The position numbers were made by a program, and so were the translations under genes. Under the pieces are notes generated by a model that saw only the letters and a program-made list of their open reading frames with translations, did no database searches and had not been told where the DNA came from. Shown piece after piece: positions 7,814 to 16,143 of a stretch of 61,095 nucleotides of DNA. Source of the DNA: DATLXU01 sp035575515 (GTDB lineage: Bacteria > Acidobacteriota > Blastocatellia > UBA7656); contig DATLXU010000072.1 of the NCBI GenBank assembly GCA_035575515.1, positions 1 to 61,095 of the forward strand, given 5' to 3'. How positions within the stretch are numbered: the stretch's first letter is position 1; each line of letters begins with the position of its first letter.

Positions 7814-10000
7814 TTGAAGAAGAACATAATGGTGATGAGTCTGGCTGTGATGGTTGCGCTCGCAATGTTCGGCGCGACTTTTGCGCAAGCTGCCTTGAAA
7901 TCGGCTCTGGGAGCCACTTTCATGGCTTCCACGCAGGACGACAAGGGCAAGCAGGCGACCGACAAGCGGGCCGAGGCGGCCAAGAAGTACCTCGAAGGCC
8001 GACGGCTCGAAGAGGCGGGCAATTATTCCGGCGCGGTTGCGGCTTACAAGGAAGCCATCGCGCTCGACCCCGATTCCGTAGATTTGAAGGTCACGCTAGG
8101 GTCGCTCTACCTCAAGAACCGCAACGTGATTGACGCGGAAGCGCAGGCGCGCGAAGCGGTGAAGATGGCTGCCGACAACGCCGACGTTCGCAAACTGCTC
8201 GCGCGCGTTTATCTGGCGCAGAGCTTTGTCGGCAATCAACTCGATAAAGAGAAGGCTCGCGCGGCAATCAAAGAGCTTGAAGAGGTCGTGCGATTGAATC
8301 CCTCGGCGAAGATCGAGCTTGCCGATCAGGAGCTGCCCGCGCTCAGCGTGGTCGGCGAGCTGTACCTGATGCTCGACGAGCAGGATAAGGCGCTCGACGC
8401 GCTCAAGCGCGTGTCGGAGAATAATTCAAGCTCGGACAAGGCTCACTACCAGCTCGCGCAACTCTATTTTCAAAAGCGCAAGTACCGCGAAGCCGCTGCC
8501 GCCGCGCGCAAGGCTTACGAGATAGATCAAAAGTCGGTTGCCTACGCGGGCCTGCTTGCGAAGTCGCTGCTCAGCATGGGCCGCACTCAGGAAGCCCTCG
8601 ACATTTATCGCAAGGCGCTCGGAGTCAAAGCGTCCGCAGCAAAGGACTCGAAGAAAGAGAGCAAAGACGCGAAGGACGATAAGAAAGATAAAGACACAGA
8701 GCCGAGCGATGAAGATAATGACAAGAGCGGCATTTTCATACTGGGTAAGGACTCGCTCGTCGCCAATCCGCTCTTTTCCGATTACGTCGAGGCGCTTGTG
8801 TTCGGTGGCCAGTACGATGAAGCGATCAAGCAGATTGATCCCGTTCTGAAGGTCGTTCGCAAAGACTCGCAGGCTTATCTGAATCTCGTGCGGACGAAGG
8901 CCGATGCGCTGCGCCGCTCAGGCCGCCGACAGGAAGCCGTGCAGTTGCTCGAAGCCTCGCTCAAAGGTCAGGACGTATCTGAGAGCCTGCCGGTCCTTTT
9001 TTCGCTCGGCGAAACCTACGAAGAGATGCAGCAGTTCGATAAAGCCATCTCAACTTATGAAGAGGCTCTGGCTTCTGTGGTCAACCCGGACGGCACGGCT
9101 GGCAATGAGCAGAGCAGGCAGGCGGCTGGCGTTGTGCTTCAGCGCATAGCGTTCGCCTACCGTCTCGCGGGCAAGCGCGACAAGACTGCCGAGACGCTTG
9201 ACCGCATGAAGAAGGTGCTTGGGACGGACAGCCCGCGCGCAGACCAGTTGATTGCGGGCACGCTGCTTGATGAAGGCAAATACAAAGAGGCATACGAAGC
9301 GGCGACGGCTGCCGAGAAGCGATTCACGGAAGAGCGCGATGTGCGCGTCTTCAAATTCTATCGCGCTCAGGCTGCAGGAAAACTTGGCGATATGCAGACG
9401 GCAAATTCGATTCTGCAGGGGATGCTGAAGAATAATGCCGAGGACTCTGACGTGTACCTGTTCTGGGCGAGCGTGCAGCTTGACGCGAATCAGCTTAAAG
9501 AAGCCGAAGAGACTATTCGCAAAGCGATAGCGATTGACCCGAACGACATCGGGCCGCTCGTGACGCTCTCTTCGATTCAGGATCGGCAGAAAAAATATAA
9601 AGAGTCTGAGGCGACCTTGAGGAAGGCGCTTGAGATTGACCCGGATAACGCGACCGTTTTGAACAATCTCGGCTACTTCCTTGCGGACCGCAACGAGCGA
9701 TTGCCCGAAGCCGAATCGCTCATACGCCGCGCGGTGAACATCGAGCCTACGAACGGATCGTTTCTTGATTCACTGGGCTGGCTGCTGTTTCGTCAGGGAA
9801 AGCTCGACGAGGCGCGGAAGTACCTTGAGCAGGCGGTGATTTATCAGCAGCGGTCGGCGACGATTCACGATCATCTTGGCGACCTCTACAAGAAGCAGGG
9901 CGAGACGGAGAAGGCGCGCCAGAAATGGGAAGACGCGCTGAAGATTGCGACAGACCCCGAAGAGATAAAGCGCATTAAAGAGAAGCTGGGCAAAAAATAG
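7814..10000 (+). CDS. Large secreted tetratricopeptide-repeat protein
   Basis: The predicted start is TTG 7814, with AAGGAG about ten bases upstream; ATG 7829 is an alternative. The N-terminus (KKNIMVMSLAVMVALAMFG then AQA) is a signal peptide. The remaining ~700 residues are almost entirely TPR hairpins: for example EEAGNYSGAVAAYKEAIALD, LYFQKRKYREAAAAARKAYE, EMQQFDKAISTYEEALA and the closing HLGDLYKKQGETEKARQKWE. A highly charged linker of Lys/Asp/Glu near 280-305 (around KESKDAKDDKKDKD) separates the N- and C-terminal blocks. Such proteins are periplasmic or outer-membrane scaffolds. No partner is evident locally, and a 17-bp hairpin downstream suggests a single-gene unit. Confidence 0.9.
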   Translation: MKKNIMVMSLAVMVALAMFGATFAQAALKSALGATFMASTQDDKGKQATDKRAEAAKKYLEGRRLEEAGNYSGAVAAYKEAIALDPDSVDLKVTLGSLYLKNRNVIDAEAQAREAVKMAADNADVRKLLARVYLAQSFVGNQLDKEKARAAIKELEEVVRLNPSAKIELADQELPALSVVGELYLMLDEQDKALDALKRVSENNSSSDKAHYQLAQLYFQKRKYREAAAAARKAYEIDQKSVAYAGLLAKSLLSMGRTQEALDIYRKALGVKASAAKDSKKESKDAKDDKKDKDTEPSDEDNDKSGIFILGKDSLVANPLFSDYVEALVFGGQYDEAIKQIDPVLKVVRKDSQAYLNLVRTKADALRRSGRRQEAVQLLEASLKGQDVSESLPVLFSLGETYEEMQQFDKAISTYEEALASVVNPDGTAGNEQSRQAAGVVLQRIAFAYRLAGKRDKTAETLDRMKKVLGTDSPRADQLIAGTLLDEGKYKEAYEAATAAEKRFTEERDVRVFKFYRAQAAGKLGDMQTANSILQGMLKNNAEDSDVYLFWASVQLDANQLKEAEETIRKAIAIDPNDIGPLVTLSSIQDRQKKYKESEATLRKALEIDPDNATVLNNLGYFLADRNERLPEAESLIRRAVNIEPTNGSFLDSLGWLLFRQGKLDEARKYLEQAVIYQQRSATIHDHLGDLYKKQGETEKARQKWEDALKIATDPEEIKRIKEKLGKK

Positions 10001-10073
10001 AAATAAAATCGCCCGGCTGGAAAACCTTTCGCGTTGCGCTTTTCATCTAGCATGACGCTTGGCAAAACTTTCG

Positions 10074-10120
10074 CAGCAGCGCAAGACCCGCGAGTTAACA
10101 CTTCGGGTCTTGCGCTGCTG
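10074..10120 (+). terminator. Perfect 17-bp hairpin after the TPR gene
   Basis: Arms 10074-10090 and 10104-10120 are exact reverse complements with a 13-nt loop. It sits between two genes of the same direction, 73 bases after the stop codon. There is no T-run. By position it should end or attenuate transcription from the TPR gene. Confidence 0.55.
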
Positions 10121-10158
10121 ACTCCGCAGTGTCCGGTATTCTCAGCAGCGAGACAGTT

Positions 10159-10800
10159 ATGAAGAAAGCGACTGGCCCTCTCTTTTTTATCGCATCGTTA
10201 ATTCTGACTCTCATTCCATCGCAGATTGCGAGCGCGCAGCAGTCCGACAGCGTGTTCGTAGGTCGCGGTCGAGTTGCGCGAAGAGACGCGCGCGGCGACC
10301 GCGCGACCGCGCCCCGCGCGCCTGAACGAGAGCGCGAGCGCGAACGTGACATTGAGACCGATGACTATGAAATGAAGCCGATGGCGGGCGGCCATCGGCT
10401 TGAGTACGTCGAATCGCTCGAACAGCAATGCCTCAATGAAGTTAATCGGGTGCGCGAAGCGCACGGGCTTGCGCCGCTTGAGTTCTCGGAAAGGCTGCTT
10501 GAGGTGGCGCGCGATTACAGCCGCCGCATGGCCGAAGAGAATTTCTTTTCGCACACGGACCCGGAAGGCAACACCGTTCGCCAGCGAGTTGATCGCGCGA
10601 ACATCCGCTGGCGAATGATCGGCGAAAACCTCGCTTACTCGAAGGGCTACATAAGCCCTGTCGCTGCAAGCATGACCGGATGGATGGACAGTCCCGGCCA
10701 CCGTCGCAACATACTCGACCCTAATTATCGCTTGTCAGCCATCGGCGCGTGGGTGAGCGCAAACGGAACCGTTTATTTCACCGAGATATTTCTCAGATAA
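10159..10800 (+). CDS. Secreted SCP/CAP-domain protein (YkwD-like)
   Basis: The start at ATG 10159 opens directly into a signal peptide (MKKATGPLFFIASLILTLI, cleavage near SAQQ); the frame also extends 30 bases upstream to a GTG. The protein has 213 residues. After an Arg/Glu-rich linker comes a CAP domain: CLNEVNRVREAHGLAPLEFS, YSRRMAEENFFSHTDPEGN, GENLAYSKGY, WMDSPGHRRNILDPNY and a final VYFTEIFL strand. The two histidines (SHTD and GHRRN) and acidic residues of the usual CAP cavity are present. Bacterial members of this family are secreted, and their biochemical activity is mostly unresolved. It is bounded by hairpins on both sides. Confidence 0.88.
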   Translation: MKKATGPLFFIASLILTLIPSQIASAQQSDSVFVGRGRVARRDARGDRATAPRAPERERERERDIETDDYEMKPMAGGHRLEYVESLEQQCLNEVNRVREAHGLAPLEFSERLLEVARDYSRRMAEENFFSHTDPEGNTVRQRVDRANIRWRMIGENLAYSKGYISPVAASMTGWMDSPGHRRNILDPNYRLSAIGAWVSANGTVYFTEIFLR

Positions 10801-10835
10801 TCAAATGTGAGCTCAGTGCAAGGGAAGAAAAGTCT

Positions 10836-10874
10836 TGAAGAGGCGAGATAACAATCGGTTATCTCGCCTCTTCA
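10836..10874. terminator. Bidirectional 17-bp hairpin between convergent genes
   Basis: Arms 10836-10852 and 10858-10874 are perfect reverse complements with a 5-nt loop (AATCG). It lies between the plus-strand CAP gene (ends 10800) and the minus-strand gene ending at 10959, the classic place for a shared terminator. There is no long T-run on either side. Confidence 0.6.
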
Positions 10875-10958
10875 GGGCTTGCGCTATCGGCGATAGCATT
10901 CCTGTAGCGTTGCCACAGGCTATTGAATCTCGCCTTTCAGGGCTTCTCAAATCTCCTC

Positions 10959-13271
10959 TTACTGATCGCTGCGGTACCAGTACTTCGTCTTCGCGGCCCA
11001 GTCGCTTCTGGGGTATTTTCTGTGAAGCGTGTCGAACGCAAGCTTCGAAAAATCTCCCGTCTTTTCGTCTTTGCAGCCATAGCGCGTCGAGCGCACAGCT
11101 AAGTGCAACGCTTCGGGAGCGCGCGGATCAGTCGGTTTCGCGTTCGCCCACGCCACTGCTTGAGCCGACAAGAAATTCGGAGCCGGGCCAAGCGCCTTCA
11201 GTTTATCAAGCTCCTGTTTCGCTTTAGCCTGCTCAACTGCGGTGAGGAAATCAGGATAGACCGTTTCTTTAACTTGATTGCTTGATGAAGCCTCGGCCGG
11301 CGATTCTCGCCCGATACCGGGCGCGCACCACCAGTTGTCGCGGAAATCATCAAGCTTGCCGATCTCGGTTTGCCTGCCGAGTCCCGCGTCAACTACAGGC
11401 CGCGTGCCCGGAAACTTCAACAGAAAATAGACGGCTGCAAATTTTCTTTCAGCAGGAGTAGTCGCCGCCAGGTACGCGTCGAGCGACTGTTTTAATTCCG
11501 GCACAAACTCGCTCAACACCGGCGTAATCTCGCGGGCCGTCGCTTCATCATCGAGCAAGACGGCTTTAGTCCACGCCGCGAGCGCGACAAATCTGCGCAG
11601 GTGCGGCGCGAGCGTTTGACTGGTCGCCGCCACTTTCAAAACGGCGAGCGGCATCGCTTCGTTTATCGCCTGCGTAACGTCCGTGTCAAACAAGACCTGC
11701 TTGCCGAGCTGTTGCCTTGCTTTGTCCTGCTCGTCGGGCGAACTCGGAAGCTCGCGGCCATCTTCGTCCGCGCTGATTCCGGCTGGGATGCGCTGCGCAT
11801 ATTTCAAAAACTCGTCGAGACTGCGCGCCGTGCGAGTCGCGAGCTGCATGAAGAGATTGCGCGCCGATGGCTGTAGCTGCGCGCCACTCGTCGCAAGCAG
11901 CCGAGTCAACGCCGCGCGAGCTTCATCTTTGCGGTTGGATTCAATCATCAACCGAAGGCTATGAAAAGCTACGGTCACGAAAGCAGGCGTGCCAGGTTTA
12001 ACCTTCGCGGCGGCTTCGATGAGCGATGCGGCTTTCGGATGCTTCGCGTCAACTTTCGATATGGCTGCAACGAGCCATTGAGGCTGCGCGCTCTGCTCCC
12101 ATTTCTTGATTGAGTATTCGAGTGCGTTTTTATCTTTGATTTGATAAGTCAACACCCAGTCGGTTATGTCGTCGCTTCTGCCGACACTTGACAAGTTGGC
12201 AAACTTTCTATCTTCTTCGCCTTCGTCTTTGACGTAGCGGTCTATCAGCAGCGTGTAATCCATCAGGTCTTGCTTCAACGTGCGCGCGGAATTCCTTCTC
12301 ATCATCGCCTGCGCAAGCTCGTGCAGGTGTTGTTCGGGCTGAAGCCTTAGTCGCACGTAGCGCAGCAGCCCGTTCGTCGAATCGTGAAGCGATACAAGGG
12401 TTGAGTCGCTCAGGATTTTTTTCAACTGCGCTTCGGCCTGCGTGAGCGACGCGGCGTCAACTTTGCCCTGTTCGGGCACGAGTGTGCCTTTGCGAATGAG
12501 CGTTCGCGCGACCAGGTAAGGCGCGACCTGTCGCCACGGCGACGATGAATCTTTCGAGATGTCGGTGAACAAGCGTTGCGCCTCGTCAAAGTTGCCCGCG
12601 TAAAAATTCGCTGTGGCAATTTGATAAGCGCGATTCGCTTTGACGAGCGCAGAGGCAAACGCGGGCGCAGGGGCCGGGATTGATTTACCGTCGGAGCAAT
12701 CCTTGAAGACTTCATCCTGCGCCTCGACCCACTCTTTCACCTCACTGCTCGTCGCGCCGTATTTTTCGATCATTCGATTGAGCGTCTCAGCCGCGGTCTT
12801 GAACGCATCCCTGTTGCAGTTGACATACGAGCCATAAAAATCTTTCGCTTCAATCGAGCGATTAACGTCAATTATGGGCGGCTCGCCTGCGGGCACGACT
12901 TTCTTTCTCGCGTCGAGCCACGCCTTCGTCCAATCTTCCGTGTCAGACGATTCCCAGTATGGCTTGAGCCGTTCTTCCCAAACAGCGGCGAGCGCGTTCT
13001 GCTCCTCTTTGTCGTAGCCAATGCCCGCGATGTAGCGATAAGCGACCGTCAGGTAGGAGCGCGCGTAAGACGGTTGCAGAACGCCGAGTTCGCCCGCTGC
13101 GTATCGAGTCATCGGAAAATCCGGGTGTACGGTGAAGGTGAAAAACGCCTGCTCGAAAAACGGTCCGCATGCTTTTGTCCCGCGCGGGATGTATATGAGC
13201 GCCATCAATAAAATGATGATGATTGCCTGCCACTTCCTGAGCGATGATTTCTTAAAAAATTTCATTGCCAT
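10959..13271 (-). CDS. Large exported protein of unknown function with an N-terminal Cys-Gly-Pro-Phe-Phe motif
   Basis: 770 residues. The start at 13271 has GAGGTG about seven bases upstream and overlaps the end of the preceding gene by ten bases. The N-terminus has a hydrophobic helix (WQAIIIILLMALIYIP) followed closely by KACGPFFEQAFFTF, a motif near the start of the mature region. The rest is mostly alpha-helical with solenoid-like regularity (for example NFYAGNFDEAQRLFTDISKD, EAQLKKILSDSTL). It is perhaps a degenerate TPR or Sel1-like array and lacks recognisable catalytic motifs. It ends HRKYPRSDWAAKTKYWYRS, again TPR-like. Tight overlap with the DUF3142 gene means the two are translated together and probably act together at the cell surface. 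I cannot assign a family. Confidence 0.8.
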   Translation of the reverse strand: MAMKFFKKSSLRKWQAIIIILLMALIYIPRGTKACGPFFEQAFFTFTVHPDFPMTRYAAGELGVLQPSYARSYLTVAYRYIAGIGYDKEEQNALAAVWEERLKPYWESSDTEDWTKAWLDARKKVVPAGEPPIIDVNRSIEAKDFYGSYVNCNRDAFKTAAETLNRMIEKYGATSSEVKEWVEAQDEVFKDCSDGKSIPAPAPAFASALVKANRAYQIATANFYAGNFDEAQRLFTDISKDSSSPWRQVAPYLVARTLIRKGTLVPEQGKVDAASLTQAEAQLKKILSDSTLVSLHDSTNGLLRYVRLRLQPEQHLHELAQAMMRRNSARTLKQDLMDYTLLIDRYVKDEGEEDRKFANLSSVGRSDDITDWVLTYQIKDKNALEYSIKKWEQSAQPQWLVAAISKVDAKHPKAASLIEAAAKVKPGTPAFVTVAFHSLRLMIESNRKDEARAALTRLLATSGAQLQPSARNLFMQLATRTARSLDEFLKYAQRIPAGISADEDGRELPSSPDEQDKARQQLGKQVLFDTDVTQAINEAMPLAVLKVAATSQTLAPHLRRFVALAAWTKAVLLDDEATAREITPVLSEFVPELKQSLDAYLAATTPAERKFAAVYFLLKFPGTRPVVDAGLGRQTEIGKLDDFRDNWWCAPGIGRESPAEASSSNQVKETVYPDFLTAVEQAKAKQELDKLKALGPAPNFLSAQAVAWANAKPTDPRAPEALHLAVRSTRYGCKDEKTGDFSKLAFDTLHRKYPRSDWAAKTKYWYRSDQ

Positions 13272-14158
13272 TGTTTCACCTCTTCGATAATCCTGTTGAC
13301 TTGTTCTTCGGTCCAGGAGCGCGGGTTGAAAATATAGACTCTTCGGCCTGACGGCAAGCCCTTGAGCGGCTCGTCAGTTGATATTCCAATACTGTGCTGG
13401 CTTAAGGGCGCGCGGAACTCGCGGCCCGATTTCAGATAATTTGTGATCTCCTGACGGTCTGCGCCCATGCGAAACAGCATCGGCACGGCTTCATCAATCG
13501 GAAGCCCTTCAATCCAGTTGTCGCCGATGCACCACGAAGCGAGCGCGGTGATTGATAATTTAATGGAAGCGGGAAGTTGCTTTCGCAAATCGAAAAGCAG
13601 GTCGCGATAAAAGGCGCGCTCAGATTCGCGCGCGTCGAAATCAATTTGAATCCCAACGATTGATTTATTTTGAGCAAGCCCGGCTATTTTCTTAACGACG
13701 CGCGTTCGCTGAAGGGGCGAAAGCGCGGGCGGAGCATCAACGGCTGTTTCTATGCGCGCAACTGCGATGAGGCGCGCGTCAGGCGGAACGCTCAGCGGTT
13801 GAAGTCGCGGGCGCGTGATGACGCGGTCGTCCCGCAAAAAGATTGTTCGAGCGAGATACGCAACGCCGACTTCGCGCGTATTGATGAAGCCCAACTGTTC
13901 GGGCCGCTCCCACGCCCACAATATTATCTTCGGCAAATCGGCCATCGCGTCGCTCGTCGACATCGCTCGCGCGCTGGGATTCGACGAGCCGAAACTTCGT
14001 TCGCCGAGTCGGCTAATAAACAGCGTCGTCACGGTTGCGGCAAACAGCAGAGCGATTAGCAGAGCAGGTTTTTTCTTCAATAAGGCCGTACCGATTTCTC
14101 CTTCGGGCATATCGGCTGACAGTATATTCAAATGGCTTTGCGAAGAAAAGTATCTCAC
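13262..14158 (-). CDS. DUF3142 family protein, TIM-barrel-like
   Basis: 298 residues from a GTG at 14158; ATG 14110 is an alternative start that would place the hydrophobic segment ALLIALLFAATVTTLFI at the N-terminus. The family pattern is strong: ILWAWERPEQLGFI, RLQPLSVPPDARLIAVARIE, GIQIDFDARESERAFYRDLL, LSITALASWCIGDNWIEGLP, DEAVPMLFRMGADR, GISTDEPL and YIFNPRSWT. The acidic IDFDARESE strand and the WCIGD/DEAVPM regions resemble the active-site strands of glycoside-hydrolase-like barrels. The activity of this family has not, to my knowledge, been shown. It is probably anchored and periplasmic. It is the first gene of a two-gene unit with the Cys-Gly-Pro-Phe-Phe protein. Confidence 0.85.
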   Translation of the reverse strand: MRYFSSQSHLNILSADMPEGEIGTALLKKKPALLIALLFAATVTTLFISRLGERSFGSSNPSARAMSTSDAMADLPKIILWAWERPEQLGFINTREVGVAYLARTIFLRDDRVITRPRLQPLSVPPDARLIAVARIETAVDAPPALSPLQRTRVVKKIAGLAQNKSIVGIQIDFDARESERAFYRDLLFDLRKQLPASIKLSITALASWCIGDNWIEGLPIDEAVPMLFRMGADRQEITNYLKSGREFRAPLSQHSIGISTDEPLKGLPSGRRVYIFNPRSWTEEQVNRIIEEVKQWQ

Positions 14159-14338
14159 AGCATCGTCTCTGTGGCGCGCTTCTTGCCACTAATACTGCGG
14201 CGAATATGTTTTTGTATCGAAACCCTGCGGGCGCTTGTCTTTGCGCGCGAAAAAATGATTCACGCCGACTGAAAACATATCGCGCCGGTCGGCAGGCTTT
14301 ATCGCGCTTGAAGAACCAAATAATTCGAGAGGTGCGTG

Positions 14339-15184
14339 ATGCGTTGGGTAGGACGACGAGGAAGCGAAAACATTGAAGACAGGCGAGGCATGCCCGGCGG
14401 CATAATCGCAGGCGGCGGAATAGTCAGCGTGGTCGCGCTGCTCATAGCTTTGCTAACCGGGTTTGATCCCGGTTCGCTGCTCCCTTCTGGCGGGCCGACA
14501 GATTCCTCTCGCATCTCTGGTCCCGCCGAAGAACAGATGAAGCAATTCGTCTCCGTAGTCCTTGCCGACACCGAAGACGTCTGGAACGAATTATTCCGAA
14601 GGCAGTTCGGCAGAGATTATCCTGAACCGAAGCTCGTGCTTTTTTCCGGCGGCAGCCAGTCTGGCTGTGGGTTCGCCTCATCGGCGACCGGACCGTTCTA
14701 TTGCCCGATGGATGAGAATGTCTATATTGATCTGGAATTCTTCGACGAGTTGCGAACGCGCTTTCAGGCCGCAGGTGATTTCGCCGAAGCCTACGTCATC
14801 GCGCACGAGATAGGTCATCACGTCCAGAATCAACTTGGCATACTCGACAAGGTTCATTCTGCGCGCGGGCGCGTGAGCGAAGCCGAAGCCAACCAGATGT
14901 CGGTTCGTTCGGAGCTTCAGGCCGATTACCTCGCGGGCGTATGGGCGCACTACGCGCAGGAGATGAAAAACATTCTCGAGCCGGGCGACCTCGAAGAAGC
15001 AATCCGCGCCGCGAATGCCGTCGGCGACGACACTTTGCAAAAGCGAGGGCGCGGCTATGTGGTGCCCGATTCGTTCACGCATGGCACATCTGAGCAGCGC
15101 GCGCGCTGGTTTCGTCGCGGGTACGAGACGGGCGACCTGTCGCGCATGAACGATCTGTTCACCCTGCGTTACAGCGACCTGTGA
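14339..15184 (+). CDS. Neutral zinc metallopeptidase (YpfJ-like)
   Basis: The start at ATG 14339 has GAGAGG six bases upstream; GTG 14336 is also in frame. The protein has 281 residues. The N-terminus is Arg/Gly-rich and cytoplasmic (WVGRRGSENIEDRRG), followed by one membrane helix (IIAGGGIVSVVALLIALLTG), then the extracytoplasmic domain. The signature HEIGHH at 156-161 supplies the zinc-binding HExxH; a downstream SELQADYLAG provides the third-ligand glutamate region. Other family landmarks are YCPMDENVYIDLEFFDEL and DSFTHGTSEQRARWFRRGY. This matches the putative neutral zinc metallopeptidase family (DUF in E. coli YpfJ), whose substrates are unknown. Confidence 0.92.
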   Translation: MRWVGRRGSENIEDRRGMPGGIIAGGGIVSVVALLIALLTGFDPGSLLPSGGPTDSSRISGPAEEQMKQFVSVVLADTEDVWNELFRRQFGRDYPEPKLVLFSGGSQSGCGFASSATGPFYCPMDENVYIDLEFFDELRTRFQAAGDFAEAYVIAHEIGHHVQNQLGILDKVHSARGRVSEAEANQMSVRSELQADYLAGVWAHYAQEMKNILEPGDLEEAIRAANAVGDDTLQKRGRGYVVPDSFTHGTSEQRARWFRRGYETGDLSRMNDLFTLRYSDL

Positions 15185-15292
15185 TCGAATGACACTCGCG
15201 CAAAATTAAAGCCATCTCAGCCAAGAGCTTTTCTCCAACCCTGATTGTGCCCCACCGCAATTGTGTCTGCTTCTTTTCAACATCTCCGTTCG

Positions 15293-15330
15293 GGTGATTG
15301 CTGTCACAACCTGAAGTGATATCTGTCATA
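15293..15330 (+). promoter_or_regulatory. Paired CRP/FNR-like operators upstream of the ABC exporter operon
   Basis: Two palindromes of the form GTGAY-N4-RTCAY: GTGATTGCTGTCAC (centre 15300.5) and GTGATATCTGTCAT (centre 15322.5), 22 bp apart. The second is centred 41.5 bp before the start point implied by TATAGT at 15352-15357, the class II activator position for CRP/FNR proteins. The same pair architecture recurs at 19718 and 22831. Confidence 0.7.
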
Positions 15331-15351
15331 TCTGCCCGCTGCGACCTAGCC

Positions 15352-15357
15352 TATAGT
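15352..15357 (+). promoter_or_regulatory. -10 element of the ABC exporter operon
   Basis: TATAGT, with no good -35 hexamer upstream. The CRP/FNR-like site occupies that position, as expected for an activator-dependent promoter. It implies transcription starting near 15364 and a leader of about 35 bases to ATG 15399. Confidence 0.55.
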
Positions 15358-15398
15358 TAAAGATGGCTTCTCCATTCGCTCAACGCGGAGCCTGTCCT

Positions 15399-16136
15399 AT
15401 GGCCACGAACTCGACTCAATCAGTCCAAAGCGCCTGCGCCGTATTTCAAGTTCGCGGGATTTCAAAGCTCTATCGCATGGAAGAAGTTGAAGTCCACGCG
15501 CTCCGCTCGGTTGACCTCGACCTGTATGCGGGTGAATTCGCCGTCTTGCTCGGCCCTTCGGGCAGCGGAAAATCTACGCTGCTGAACATACTCGGCGGGC
15601 TTGATGTTCCCACGAGCGGCGAGGTTCATTATTTCGATCACCACCTGACGGCAGCCGATGACCGTGAGCTGACGCGCTTTCGCCGCGAGCACGTCGGATT
15701 CGTTTTTCAATTCTACAACCTGATACCGAGCCTGACCGCGCTCGAAAATGTTCAACTCGTGACCGAAATCGCCGAGCATCCGATGGACGCGGCAGAGGCA
15801 CTGCGGATGGTTGACCTCAGCAATCGCATGAATCATTTCCCCTCGCAGCTTTCGGGCGGCGAGCAGCAGCGCGTGGCAATTGCCCGCGCGATAGCCAAAC
15901 GGCCCGACGTGCTGCTGTGCGACGAGCCTACGGGCGCGCTCGATTTTGCGACCGGCAAAGTCGTGCTCGAAGCGCTTGAGCGCGTCAACCGCGAGCTTCA
16001 CACGACCACCGCCGTCATCACACACAACGCGGCCATAGCTCGGATGGCTGACCGCGTGATTCGCATCAGCAGCGGCAAAATAGTTGAAGTATCGCGAAAC
16101 GAAATCAAAGCGAGGCCCGAAGACCTGACCTGGTGA
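15399..16136 (+). CDS. ABC transporter ATP-binding protein (MacB/LolD type)
   Basis: I prefer ATG 15399, with GCGGAG eight bases upstream and downstream of the inferred transcription start; ATG 15363 is in frame but would lie at the start point itself. All ATPase motifs are present: Walker A GPSGSGKST (52-60), the Q-loop in FVFQFYNLIPSLTALEN, the signature LSGGEQQRVAIARAIA (from 151), Walker B VLLCDEPTGALD and the H-loop histidine in TTAVITHNAAI. It is the MacB/LolD/FtsE-like subfamily that powers mechanotransmission rather than classical import. It is the first gene of a three-gene operon with a FtsX-type permease and a membrane-fusion protein, spaced by only a few bases. Confidence 0.93.
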   Translation: MATNSTQSVQSACAVFQVRGISKLYRMEEVEVHALRSVDLDLYAGEFAVLLGPSGSGKSTLLNILGGLDVPTSGEVHYFDHHLTAADDRELTRFRREHVGFVFQFYNLIPSLTALENVQLVTEIAEHPMDAAEALRMVDLSNRMNHFPSQLSGGEQQRVAIARAIAKRPDVLLCDEPTGALDFATGKVVLEALERVNRELHTTTAVITHNAAIARMADRVIRISSGKIVEVSRNEIKARPEDLTW

Positions 16137-16143
16137 GGCGACG

